Source: Chromera velia (lineage: Eukaryota; Sar; Chromeraceae). Taken from it: DNA of 17,589 bases. The stretch covers positions 3,138 to 20,726 of the forward strand of contig JAHBMJ010002197.1 of the NCBI GenBank assembly GCA_018398765.1, in the 5' to 3' direction. A program made the position numbers and the translations under genes. Below are positions 1 through 11,800 of this stretch, piece by piece. Each line of letters opens with the position of its first letter. Position 1 is the first letter of the stretch. Below the pieces are notes generated by a model, which was not told where the DNA came from, searched no databases, and saw nothing but the letters and a program-made list of their open reading frames with translations.

Positions 1-697
1 GGGGGGGGGAGACAGAGGACATAAGACATAAACAGACAGCATCAAAGGGCCACAAATTAAGGAGCTCTAGGGGTATGAACAATCACAAAGGGAGAATTCG
101 GCAACGCACCATGTACTGAAGCCTGGCACAATGAACTTGGTCAGTCTTGAGGGTCGAAAGACTTATCGCAGCTCTCGTCGACCTACCTGCCTACTCACGG
201 GCCCCAGCCTACCCTCAGTGTAAGAAGTTCACGTGTGCATGTTGAAGTTCTCAGTGCAGGCAACATTAACCCACCCACCCACCCAAACATGGTCCTCTAT
301 TTAACAAGTACCTCGTTCCCACGATCCCTGCGTCAGTCCCACATGTATCCTCGCCTCCTCGTTTCCATCTCTGCAGGCATATCTCCCTCTCCTTGTCCTC
401 CCTTTGTGCGCGAATCTTTGCACGCAAGCAAAATACTTTGCCCTCAAACGGCGCGTGCTTATCTACTTCCATTCCCTCCACACACTTTGCATGCAACACA
501 ATTTCTTTCTTCATTTTGCCGCAATTGTTTGGCCGTTTCAGTCGCTTCGCTAAGGACAAAGGGGTGACAATCAGCCTGGTGGTCAACGCTGGTCTCCGCC
601 TAGGCACCCAAGAATACACACTTGTCAACATACTGTTGCAATTCCCCCCGTTTTCCGTAGTGTCGGCCAGTCTGACAGTCGCTATCCGACTGACAGC
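1..697. other. 3' flank of the minus-strand gene; no supported gene
   Basis: The stretch opens with a run of nine G, possibly a contig end or homopolymer. It contains a short CCCA repeat at about 270-284 and a TGCATGCA word at 488-495. Reading frames on both strands (235-567 plus, 266-631 minus, 393-809 plus) have no recognisable domain and overlap one another, so I treat them as chance. The region may hold the 3' UTR of the minus-strand gene, or a further 3' exon if the donor-like GTGAAT just before its stop codon is used. I found no convincing downstream exon. Confidence 0.5.
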
Positions 698-1415
698 TCA
701 GGAGAAATTCACCGGCAGGCCCATTGCAGCCATGACTCTCTCCTCCTCTGTCATCCCATCTTTTGCTTTCTTTGCTCGAGCTTCTCGTGCTGCCTCTCTC
801 TCCTCCTGAGCAGACGTCTCCTCGGCAATCTCCTCACACAACCCCGACCCCCCACCTTTCGCAGCTTTCACCGCTGCCGCAGTCGAGGCACTGAAGCCTC
901 CCATAGTCTTCTTGTCCCGAGTGCTCACATAGTCGAACTGATCGTCCTTGTCTAGAGCAGCTGCGGTGTGCTGAGAGACAGTTCCCACGTCCCCCCCTTC
1001 GTCCTCTCCACGAGACTCGGTGGAGCCTTTGTCCGAGTCTCGGGAACGAGAGCGGGACCGAGAACGGCGTCCATCTCTCTTTCTATCGTCCTCACGGTCT
1101 TGTGCCTTTCGTCTTCTCCATTCTGCCTCTTCTTTCTCGCGAAGCTCACGGTCTTCTCTGCAAAGAGACACAGAAGCAGACGAAAACTCAGGACTAGTGG
1201 AAGACAAAAAGCAGCACGAGAAACAAAAGGGTTTGGCTGTTCTGCAAATTCACTGACTTTGTGTCCCTCTTCTCTCTCTGGTTCCGTTCGTCCCACGAGG
1301 AAGAAGTCTGTCCGAACGGGTTGTCGAACTGTCTGTGTTTTTTGAACTCTTCGTCATTTTCGTCTTGCTCGCACCGAGGCCTCTCAGGATCATGAACTGG
1401 AACGAACTGCGGCAT
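698..1415 (-). CDS. Small RS-containing charged protein, 2 exons; possibly spliceosomal
   Basis: Exon 1 runs 1415-1258 (ATG at 1415) and exon 2 runs 1157-698 (TGA at 698-700). They are joined by a 100-nt intron (donor GTCAGT, acceptor TTTGCAG) with matching phase, giving about 205 residues. The N-terminus starts MPQFVPVHDPERP and contains FDNPFGQTSSSWDE. A Lys/Glu/Arg-rich helical segment follows, then a short RS run (RRSRSRSRSRDSD), an acidic patch, DYVSTRDKKTMGGFSAST, an Ala/Lys-rich helix, and the C-terminal motif MTEEERVMAAMGLPVNF. That motif loosely recalls the start of the conserved C-terminal domain of the U4/U6.U5 tri-snRNP 27 kDa protein, but the domain's diagnostic ending is not visible here. 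Function therefore stays unassigned; a role in pre-mRNA splicing is only a guess from composition. A GTGAAT donor-like site near 707 leaves open another 3' exon. The gene is divergent from the large plus-strand gene. Confidence 0.6.
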
Positions 1416-2313
1416 TTCTCCCAAAAACGAAAGAACGAAAGGAAAGGAAAGGAACGGAAGGAAGGCAAAGTGAGCCACCAGATAGAATGAGGGTGAAATG
1501 AACGATTGATGTATGCTCTACTCGAAGGACGGGATTTTAATGTATATAGAAGCTTCTGTGTTGCGGTACAGAATTTAAAACAGAGAGACGGCCACAGAAG
1601 TAAATGACAGAACCGATCACGTTGCGGACTGCACTGTGCGGTGCTTTGCGATAATCTTCACATGTCAGCTCGCAGGTTTGTATTGCATTCTCTTTGCTTC
1701 TCTGCCAATCTCTGCCAGTAATGGCTTCGAGCCTTGGGATTTGAATTTTGAAGTCGACTTTCTGATTTGTGTGACATTGAAATTGAGGGTTCCATCGTGA
1801 CAAAATCTAAATTCCCGACAGGCTGGGTGGGTGGGCGCGCAGCTTTTATCTACGAGCGAAAACCATGCAATTTATTCGCGATTTATTGCATGCAGTATCG
1901 AACATGCATGTAGACTGTCTCAAGGAGTACGAAAATCTGCTCGATCGGACCGCTGATCCTGTCCTGGTGATCACTCCTGTGTATGCTCAGTTGCTTGAAG
2001 AGCCTGAGACGAGCTGTAGATGACAGGATTTCGGAATTACCCTTGCGCAGTCCGGTTGGCGGGGAGAATGGCGAACAAACAACACATTGGCGTGAAACAA
2101 CACCGATTGCATGCGGAATCGACCCACCATCACCACGTGTACTTGAAGAAGTGAGCGGACAGCCGACTCGATTCTTTAGAGATAAAGAAACGTCGCATTC
2201 ACCCATTTTCTATTTCCTCTCATTAGCTGTTTGAATCTCTCCTTCCATCTGCCGTGAAAGAACAAACTCAGGAGTTTTTCTCGTCCGACAACAAAAATAA
2301 AGCGGACATTGCG
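1416..2313. promoter_or_regulatory. Head-to-head intergenic region, probable bidirectional promoter
   Basis: About 900 nt separate the ATG of the minus gene (1415) from the first in-frame ATG of the plus gene (2314), so both 5' UTRs and both promoters should lie here. On the minus strand, a pyrimidine-rich tract (complement of 1430-1468) lies just upstream of the minus ATG. Two WGAGACG words, a motif reported in Toxoplasma promoters, occur at 1584-1590 and 2005-2011. Two TGCATGC words, of the type bound by some apicomplexan AP2 factors, occur at 1887-1893 and 2108-2114, with a related ATGCATG at 1904-1910. No TATA box is obvious. Open frames here (1537-1803 minus, 1883-2206 minus, 1983-2234 plus) show no family features. 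Confidence 0.45.
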
Positions 2314-2840
2314 ATGTCTGATAAGGAAAAAGGGAAGACGCCCTCTCCTCCAGGTTCCAGGTCTCCCTCTGTTAAGGGCAGTGATCGTGGGAGGGAGAAA
2401 GAGAGGCAAAACACACGACCAGCCTCGAGTTCCCAGTCAAGAAGCAAAGGAGCGTCTGTACCGCCGCAAAGCAACGCTTCTGGTGGAGCATCCAAGGATG
2501 AGAGGACTTCATTGAAAAAAGCTCCAATCAAACCTTTCAAACCCAAAAACCCAAATGGACACTTGAACCCAATGCAGATGGTTCCTCATCTGATGAGCAG
2601 AAGCCCCTCACCCCACAGCAGCCGATTTGCCCAGTCACCCCCCAGACCTCTCAATGCACTTGCGTATGATGTTCCACGACATAGAGCCAGGCCGAGGAAA
2701 GGCCTCCTCGGTGCGAGTGCGAACTTCACAGAGCTCCCACAAGGTCAAATGCGACGCCTCACAGGCGCTTCCCTTGTCTCGTCTGGAGCTGTCAGCGACA
2801 TGCAAAAGCACCTCGGCGAGACGGCGTGGAATTGCCATCG
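2314..2840 (+). other. Exon 1: basic, Ser/Pro-rich disordered N-terminus
   Basis: Residues 1-176. The start MSDKEKGKTPSPPGSRSPS is followed by mixed Ser, Arg, Lys and Pro with several SP and RS dipeptides (for example SRSPSPHSS), and no predicted fold. It ends in codon phase 2 at a GTTGGT donor; joining to 3232 restores an Arg codon and leads directly into WGLPPEEIQRQILRSL, the first HEAT helix. TOR1-type proteins often carry a short disordered N-terminal leader, but this one is longer than in plants. Confidence 0.6.
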
Positions 2841-5774
2841 GTTGGTCTGCAGCATCTGTCGTTCTCTTTCTTTTGTCTTCTGTCGTTGGGTTTTGCCTAT
2901 CACATGACGCTCTAATGGGCTCGAACGACAGTCAAAATCCGAAGGGTTGAGCTGTGTATCAGTCTATGATCGTTTTTTAAAATCTTTTTTTCAACTCCGT
3001 GATATCTCAAAGCATCTATCTTTGCATTCCACTCCACGGAAGAAGACCACTCGTCGACTGCTTCCATGCAGCTTCGTCTTCGTCACTGTAGAAAGCCCGT
3101 TCACTTTTCTGTCTAGTCTTCTGACCCATTCTACTTCATGGATCTCTCTCTCTCTCCCACAGCCCTCCCTACTCCTCTTTCCTTGTATGTATTCATCTAT
3201 ACATACACATCAACACGCGCTCGCTCTGCAGATGGGGTCTGCCTCCTGAAGAGATTCAGCGACAGATCCTTCGATCCCTCCACAAGATGGAGGACTCAGA
3301 CACGCTCTATCTGGCAGTGAACGAACTGCGGGAGCTCATAAATGGAGTCCGGGAAGACGACCTGCCTCTCGTCATTCGGACAGTTGTCAACTGCAGACCC
3401 TTCGCCAGACTTTCTTCCAAAAAGGGACACCTCGGCCTGGTGCCCTTCATTGCGAAGCGCCTCTGCAGGTCAGTCAGCAGATCCAGACACCTCCCTCGAC
3501 TGTGGTAGCTCGTTTTTCTTTCATACCGTCTCTGTCTTCTCTCCCTCCTCTCTCTCGACCCCATCTCTGCAGACATCGAAAGTGTTTCCCTCAGCTGCTA
3601 AGCTAATTTTTCTCACGGGGCCTTGAGAATTCGGTTCGCACACACATGCAACATTGACCCGTAGATTCAAATGTACAAATGTGTCCACTCTCTCTGCAGA
3701 GACGGCGAATGTCTGAGCTACGGACTCCTCCAGCAGCTCCTGCGGTTCATCGCGGGGTGCGGGGTCTTCCAAGAGGTCCAAGAGACGGCAGGCAGAGCGG
3801 CAGCGCATATCTGGCAACATGCGGCGGCATCAGACGATCTAGAGGCCGAGGGAGACACCTACGCGGGGCTGCGCATCTTTTGCAGGTCTGCACTACTTGT
3901 GTGCGTGGGTATGCATGTGCGCAGACTGTTTCGAAGTGCTCGATGTAACTTGTCGACAATTTTGAACGAGTGTCTGGTTCCCTTGTTGACCTGTCGACCC
4001 AACCCTCGGCTGTGCTGTCATCCCTTTATGCTTGTGCTTCTCGCTGTGTTTTCGTGCCTCTCTTGCAGGACCCTCGACCTCTTCGCTGCCGTCTTCATCC
4101 CCCTGTTAGACCAGGGGAGCGGTGCAAATCTTCATGTCAAAGAGGTCAGTGGGGACCTGAATCAGCAGGCTTTCTCTTTCTTGTTACCCAATCTAAATAA
4201 AGTCAAGCGAAGCCAAGGGAGAAGATGAAGACCACAACCTTGTGGAAGGGAGTTGGTAGGGATCCTGTTGAGGGAAGGAAGTCCGTCGATATCAAAATTC
4301 ATGGAGTGTTTGCTTGTCCGTGGGCGAACGGAATGAAAAAGAAACAAAGATTCGCGTGCTTCTGCCAGACTTTGTTTACCTCTTTCTCTCTCTCCATCCA
4401 TCTCCCCCCCTCCTTCTCTCACTGTTCCCACCCACCCCTCTAACACCTGCAGGGTGCTGCGGTTTGTCTTGCGGCCGTCTCCCCCCACATCTCTGCGGCA
4501 TTTCGCGGTCTCTCCAGACGTTTCGGTCTCCGATCCATGGCTGAGGGAGGGGGTGAGGGCGGCACGGGAGGGAAGGGGAAGGGGAAGGCCACTGGAGGGT
4601 CGGGGACAGAAGAGAAGACTTCTGCAGCGTCTGCAACGGCGGAGACAAAAACGGAAGGAGCAGACGGAACAGAGACCGGAGAAACAGACCAAACACAAAC
4701 AGCTGTAAGCAGATCCTCTTCTCACCCCCCTTCTTCCCTTACGGTCCGCCTTTTATTCCTCTCGTTTTTGAGACAGGTTTGTGACCCTTCCCAAAGTCCT
4801 GTGTTTCATGTTTCTTTCCTGTCTGTGAAGCAAAGCGCTGCATGTTTGTCTGTCTGTCCCTTTGCAGACGGCCACAGGAAGAACAAACGAGACGGGAGAC
4901 ACTGGAACTGGAGGGGGCTCATCTGGGACTGGGACTGGAAAGGTCAGATAGAGGGGGGACGTGATGATGCGAGGAGGTCTTGCTGTTGAATTGAAATTTT
5001 ATATTCTTGGGATCATGAGTGCATGGAGGAATAACGAAGACGTTGAGGCAGCCTTGTGGCGTTCTGGTGTTTTCTTCACAGGGTGTTCTTGGAAAGGCTT
5101 CTCATCAGTCCTCCGCCTACTCACTCTTACTTGATTCTCCATTTCTTTTTGTTTTCTTTGCAGTCTGGTGAAGCGTCCAAGTTGAACCAGACAGGAACCA
5201 GCGAAGGGGCGGGAGAAACGGTCAGCTACCTTTTGTGTCGAGGAAGGAGCCTTTCTCCTCTCTTACCTGGCAATCAGAGACATGAATTGGCTGCTGTCAA
5301 GGAAGGAAATGTGGTTTTGGGGGGTCTTCTTACCAATAAACATGGATCCATGCTGGTCTTGTTGTCCCGTCTGCAGCTTGAAGCTGGGTCTGCCGCGCTC
5401 GATGCGATGAAGGCATTCGTTGAAAATCTGATCGCGGCAGTCAAGTGGAACTACACACTGCACTCCCACTTACTCCGGGTAGGTCGATCTGCAAAGTGTA
5501 TTCATTGAGATCTGTTCTGCTTTCCCATCTACATTGCTCTGCCCCGAGCCCCCTCTCCGTTTTTCCTGTTTGACGGAAGCCCTGCGGTTCTTCTTGACAC
5601 ATGCAATCTGGCGCCTTGCTTGTTGCCGGTTTTTGAATCCTCATTCCTGCCTTTGTGCAATGCCTGTCTGTATACATGCAGTGCAGATGCGGGTAGTGAG
5701 TGAATTGCCGCAAATCCGCAGCCTGAATCATTCTTCTTTGGCAGGCAATCTCGCTGATCCCTCATTCCTCTCCA

Positions 5775-5805
<31 letters not shown>

Positions 5806-5818
5806 CTTTCTCTCTCTT

Positions 5819-5868
<50 letters not shown>

Positions 5869-8800
5869 CTGCATGGTGACATTGCAGGCCCTCGCACCCT
5901 TGATCCTGGAATGCGCACGAGAGGTGAGTTGAAGGCAGAATGAAACAGAAACAGGACAACAAGAACGGCTGTGTGAAATCCTTTTACAGTGCAGAAGCAT
6001 GCGGCCATGTCTCAAACATTTCAAACAGTGCTCCCGCTTGTTTCATCTTCGAAAAATGCGCCCCTCCTCGTGTTCATCTGCGTGAGTGGTGGCTCTTTAT
6101 CTCTTGCTTCTTGCAGGTTGCCCCTTTCCTCCCTCCTCTGACAGGTCTCTGTGTGCATCACCTGAGGCAGCCTCCCCGACTGCCGGCTGGAGTCAGCGTG
6201 GTCGACGTGCCTTCTGAGGTTGTGCCTGGTCAGTTAGTTAGTCGGTCGATTAGCTTGTTGGTGAGACAAAGAAGGTGTCGTTCGACAGTACAGTGTCCAT
6301 CGTTTACTTTCATGCAAGTAGAGCTGAGGCTTTCGTAGATTTATTGGGTTTTTGGTTCGTTCAAATGGCCAAGTTACAGAGAAGGGGAGAAAATGTGACC
6401 AGCGACCACTTTCGTTTTGATGCCAAACGGATCTCGAACTTAACGTGAAATGCAGACAAGTGAATGACTGACTAGCCGAATTCCTCCACCGATGCCCCTG
6501 CCCGCACTGCTCTGCTCTACTCTGCTCTCCATGCATGCAGACGGCCCCCTGAGTCCGGCAGACATGTCCCGCCTCCAGGGCCTCCCCAGGCCTGTGCTTC
6601 TCTCCGCTGACCTCGCTACGGTCTGTGCGGCCGTGCTGGGGCACGTGGCCCGAGTTCTCCGGGCATTGGCAGGGAGCGTGTCCATGTCCCGGTCTCCTTC
6701 TCCATCTCACACCCTGGGATTGGCATCTGAGGACCCTACAGGGATGGGGGGATGTACTACCGTCACATCCGGAGGTGTGACTGTGAGCCGCACAGGGGGA
6801 ACGAGTGGAAAGAGCACGGGGGCGGAGAGCAGTCAGCTGTCGGGGGGGAAGCAGACTCGTACAGCAACGGACACTCTTCTGTCTACCCCGCTGGCAGGTA
6901 CAGGAGACCCGTTCGCGTTTGCGGGAGTCGCACTTTGTGAGGTGAAGAAAGACGTCCTGGAGGCCCTCGACGGTTTTCCTCTTCTGAGGTCGGTCTTTGC
7001 ACTTTGCGTGCATCCATCTGTTTCTCTTGTTTTGCTGTGCCGTACGCCTGTCTGACGTTCTACGGGGCTTCAAATCTGTCTCTCTGGACCTCGTTGGAGT
7101 TTTGGGGACAAACGAGCCTTTCCTTTCTTTTCCATTTCGATGCTCCCATTTTCTTCACCTTTTCCCTCCACTTCGACCGATTGATTGCCCGATTGATTGG
7201 CTCACTGCCTGCAGGCTCCTCCGGGGAAACTCCAAGTTGCAGGCCGCAGTCAAGTACGCCCAGTGCGCGTGGGAGCGCCTCCCCGTCTCTGATTGCGTCC
7301 CTCCACCCGGGAGGCGCCTCTCTCTTCGAGACGAAGGAAGTGCATACCTCAAGTTCCTCTGCACACAACGAAGCAACATGAAGACAGGTTGGTGATAGAG
7401 ACGGCATTCCGAAGAAAAAAAGAAACAAGACTGCCTAGACCATTCTATCGCACTTAGTTCTTCTGCTCCATTTTAAACGATGCATGGCGCTAGAGGCTTC
7501 AAAGAGAAAGGAACTCATCCGCTGGCATTTTTCTTTTATCTCTCCGCGGCCTGAATTCCATGCATGCAGGCTCCACTCTGTACCGCCACACAGCACGGAG
7601 CACCTCGAGGAGGAGCGCGGACCGTTCGCACTCCCGTTCCCGGTCCAGGTCCCCTCGTGATCGCCTCCGGTCGACCCGTTCCACGGGACGCGACAGTCAG
7701 GATTCTTCAAAGTCACCCCGGAGGTCCAAACGAAGAGACTCCCTGGCTTCCATCGGGGTGTCCACAGAGTCCCACCGGGGTGACAGGGGCCGTCGGAAAG
7801 GACGTGATAGAAGGGATGCGGCAACGTCTGCAGCAGACTCCAGAAGCAGCCGGTCGAGGTCCAGTCGGGATAGCAGAAGGTCAGGGGGGGAAGATCGGAG
7901 ACGAGGTTCACGTTCAGACAGTCGCAGGAGAGGGTCGACAGTTGGGACTTCAGGGGTGTCTCGGGAGTCGAGAGCAACCGAGACGGCAACTGACTCGATG
8001 ACCAGGACACGAGACTCCCAGACAATCAGTACTGCTCCCACAAGCGCACATGCGCATATTCAGGCATCCACACTCACCACTGACTCTGCCACAGACGCGC
8101 TTCACACCGCAACTGCAAGCGCAAGTGTGGGGACTTCGTCAGGGGTGATGACAAGCACTGAGCGACGCCGTTCTGATGCGTCAACGAGCTACGACGGCTA
8201 CAGAAGGCCGTCACAAGACCGGGGTGTAGGTGGCAGTGACTGGCGGGGGGGAGAGGATCGAGGTGTTGGTGATGGGAGGACGGGGCGGAGGCCTGTTGAG
8301 GGCAGCACGATGACAACAGACAATGATGGAACAGTCCTCCCAGGCTCTCTCACTCCGAGAGGGTCCTCGTCAGCCACTGCCACGGGGACAGGGACTGACA
8401 CGATGGACGGGAGAGGGGAGGCAGGCCGACGAGAGAGCAGCAGCCAGTCGGAGATCGGAGGCAGGCAGCGTCGTGAGAGCACGAGCCAATGCGAGGACTC
8501 GAGGTCTCGAGGGGATGGAGGGAGCCAGCATGAGGGGGACAGAGGGTATCGGCGTGACAGTGCGAGTCAGCATGAGGGGGGGGGAATGCGAGACGGCGCA
8601 AGTCAGGGTGACGAACGCAGAAGTGACCGACGCGAAAAAGCACGTCAACACGACTCCAAAGGGCGTCGGCAGGAAGGTCACGACAATCATTCTGATGGAA
8701 ACAGGTGAGTGAGTGTGTCTCGTGATTCTGCAATGAGCGGCAACGAGTTTCACTTTCCGCCGAGATCTGGTCACGTAGTCACCTCAGTTCGAACTCTGCA

Positions 8801-11800
8801 TAATCGGATTTCTTCCAGGACAGCTTTCTGTCTTTCTGTTCCCTCTTCAAGGTCGTCTGTCCCCTTTCCTCTTTGGTTGCAGCAACTCCAGCAGGAGGAG
8901 AGACGGGCTCTCTGAAGGAAGGAAGGAAAAAACTCGAGACAGAAAAACAGACGGCGGGAAGGGAGAGGGGAGATCTGGAAGTGATGTGAGCGACAATCGA
9001 GACCATGGAGATGGAAAGAGGGAGAAGAAAAAGACCAAAGAGGGAAGGTCAAGATCGAGATCGAGCGATTCGACACAAAGCAGCGGGTGGGGACATTTTG
9101 TGTCTTCTCTTACCAATTCATCAAGAAATTTGACGTTGTTCAAGATCGCTTCTCAGGCCACGTCTCCAAAAACGCCGGTCATGCTATCGAATCGCGAAAT
9201 GCAAAAGAGTGGGACCTCGCAGCGCTGTGTTGTTATCAAAATCATGCTTTCTGTCGATTGTGTGTGTGTGTGTGTGCCTATTTGCAGGGAGACTGACCGA
9301 AGGAAAAAGGACGATGGCAAACGGCGGACAAGCCGCTCCCGTTCTCGTTCCCCGCCACGAGAGAGGCGTTCTGGCAGTGTATCCTCCCGTTCGTCTTCCA
9401 AAGTTTCGAAAGAGGGCGATCGAAAGAGAAGCGGGGACCGGGAAAGAGGACGGCGGGACAAGAAGGATAGAGACAGGCGACGCAGTGCTGGTAGCAAAAG
9501 CAGTAGAGGGTCTTCAGAGAGGTCCAGCGTTCGGAAGGGACGATCGGACTCTGTGCATCGGAAGGAGCGAGAGAAGAACAGCGGGAGGGAAGAAAGGGGT
9601 AGAGACGGAAAAAAGACGAAAGAGAGACGTCGTTCTTCGTCTCGGAGCAGCCGGTCGAGTGGAGGGTCCCGTCGCGCCTCTCGCGATTCGAGGGCGCGCC
9701 ACAAGGAAGGGAGGGACTCTCGGGGAGATGATCGAAGGAGAGGTCGTTCATCATCTCCACGTCGATCTGATACCTCCAGAGATAGCAGAAGCGACCGTCG
9801 TCCTTCCGAAAAGAGAAAACCGTCGTCTAGTGGGAGACGTGACAGCAGGCATCGAAGCAGCCGTAGTAGAAGCCCCCGAGATGGCAGAGATCGCAGTAGA
9901 GACGGTGAAAGAAGTCCGAGTGGGTCTGGAACAGACAGAAGAGGGCAGAGAGAAAGTCCCCGTCGGTCAGACAGAGGGGGCAGAGGTAGGAGTGAGAGTG
10001 ACCGAGCCAGCCCGAGGCCTTCAAGGAGGCATCCCGGTGGGGGGGGCAGGGGAAGCACCCTCGATTCCTCTGATGACCGCCAAAGAGATAGAGATCGCGG
10101 CAGGTCCCGATCTCCAAGAGAAGGTAGTCCTAGAGAAACACGTAAAGACCTCCGGGGTGATGATGAAAGCCCTCGTGGTTCGTCAGACGGTCGAAAGAGG
10201 GGTGGAAGTTCCCCTCAATCCCCCCGAAAGGACGACAGGGGTGATAGAAGGGGGTCCCGACGGTCACATAGAGACCGGAGAAACGAAGATGATCCCTTTG
10301 ACAGTCCAGGCGACGATTCCAGCAGTCCTCGTGGAAACGACCGCAGAGATGAGCGACGGAGAAATCGAGATGACTACAGAAGCCACAGAGAAGAGCATCG
10401 AAGAACACATACAAGGGAGACATACGGAGACTCCACGTATGATGGCAGGTTAAGGGAGGGGAGAAAAGGGGACGGAAGTAGTGAGAAGGTAGTCATGATG
10501 CTTCTTCCCCCGTCCGAGCGTCCGGGGGATTCTTTGAAGGACCTCCGCGGTGAGGTCTCTCCACCTGTTCGGGGGGGAGATCAACAGGTTGTGTATAGAC
10601 AGGAGCGGGAATCGCTAGGAAGAGATCGCTTTGGAGTTTTGGATCCGGGGGGCGAAGGGGGAAGGGGAGGGGTTCATTTCGCCATGCAGCACAGAAATTT
10701 CGATGGTACTACGATGGACAGGGAGGGGAGAGTGCAACAAAACATACATGACGAAAAAGTGCTCGTGGGACCCGGAGGTCTGCACGCAGGTTCTGTGTCA
10801 TCCTTCCGACTCCTTCCCTCGCCACCCGCACACCCTCGACTAATATCTAGAAACGAGAGAAAAGGGGAAGTAGTCGACATACCCGTTGACCTCTCAGAGG
10901 CCTTAGCAGAAAGAGGGGTGAGACAAAGCAAGCCTGGATACAGCGCAGTCGAAATTGATCGTGAAGAGTCCGACGACCTCCAAGGCCGCAGAACTCCCGA
11001 CGGAGGCCCAGGACCCTTTTCTCCGAGTTACTCCTACGCTCACCTCCCTGACCCACCTGCAGGTGAGGTCATCAGCCGCCTTCCTGAGCCGCGGCAATCC
11101 CGACGAGAAGGGGGGGAGAAAGGAGAGAGCGCAGAGACTGAATTTCGGGGGGATGGTGGAAGGCAGTCGTGTTATGACATGCGTCCCGCTCAAAGGGAAG
11201 ACCGGGGAGGTTTAAGGCGATCGAATGAGGATAGAAGGCAGAGGGATCAACATCGTAGCCACAGGGAACGGGAAAGAGAAAGAGAGGTACGCGACGAAGA
11301 GAGTGAGTGGGACACAGACAAGCAGGAATATCGACGTGAGTGGACCCTTCCACGACGTCAGGAAAGTGACTTGAAGGATGCGAGGGGAGACCCGACAGGT
11401 CGGCCCAGACGTCCCCATGTGTCGATTGACGGGACTCCTGACACTGATAGACAAAGAGTGGAGGAGGACGAAGACGTTCATCCAGGCAGACTGCGCGAGA
11501 CGGACACCCGAGAAAGGATTTCAGCAACCAATTACAAAGACCATAACCGTCGCCCTTCCTCTCCGCTATCTGAGGCAACGTCACAAGACGGAGACAGAAC
11601 AACGGTCTCACCAGGAAGGAGACGAGGAAGAGATAGCGTCTCTATCGATCCCGCAGATATGCCGAACCCCCCTAGCGAAGTTGGAGGTCACCGTCGTTCT
11701 TCCCTCCCCCCTCAGCCGCCCGCGTCCTCGTCTGCTCACAGGCGAGACGGCCACCGATCCAGCATTGCTTCAGGCATCCCCTCCCTCGCATTGCCCTCAG

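Larger units (their letters stand above)
3232..7387 (+). other. Exons 2-12: N-terminal HEAT/TOG-like array of the TOR1/SPR2 type
   Basis: Residues about 177-760. Recognisable segments, in TOR1 order: EEIQRQILRSLHKMEDSDT and LAVNELRELI (first repeat, matching the family's 'DRDT...EEL' pattern); GHLGLVPFIAKRLCR; the DLFAAVFIPLLDQG helix; GAAVCLAAVSPHI (compare the family's GAALCLA motif); SAALDAMKAFVENLI; and CEVKKDVLEALDG followed by AAVKYAQCAWERLPVSD, matching the family's 'KPVRDS..AL..WK.VP' end of the array. HEAT/TOG arrays bind tubulin or the lattice. The array is cut up by many short exons, and two low-complexity inserts are present (about residues 371-470 and 601-674). Exons 9 and 10 are short and rich in Leu and Pro, and are less secure. 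Confidence 0.65.

Noticed and set aside
2254-2313. Upstream start at a GTG for the large gene
   Set aside because: Non-ATG starts are not expected here; the first in-frame ATG is at 2314, after an in-frame TAG at 2224.
5781-5864. CRISPR-like array
   Set aside because: The repeated unit is simple CT sequence with no unique spacers.
5529-6024. Minus-strand frames with long Arg/Glu repeats
   Set aside because: Produced by the CT-rich repeat of intron 8 read in reverse.
6234-7073. 279-codon minus-strand frame
   Set aside because: Antisense to exons 11 and intron 10 of the plus gene, with no motif and no splice support.
7435-8025. 196-codon minus-strand frame
   Set aside because: Antisense shadow of exon 13.
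9153-10058. 301-codon minus-strand Leu/Ser/Arg-rich frame
   Set aside because: Complement of RS codons; the Leu-rich composition is an expected artefact.
9209-10453. 414-codon open frame on the plus strand overlapping exon 15
   Set aside because: Frame-shifted shadow of purine-rich RS coding sequence. It lacks any domain, while the other frame keeps RS character throughout.
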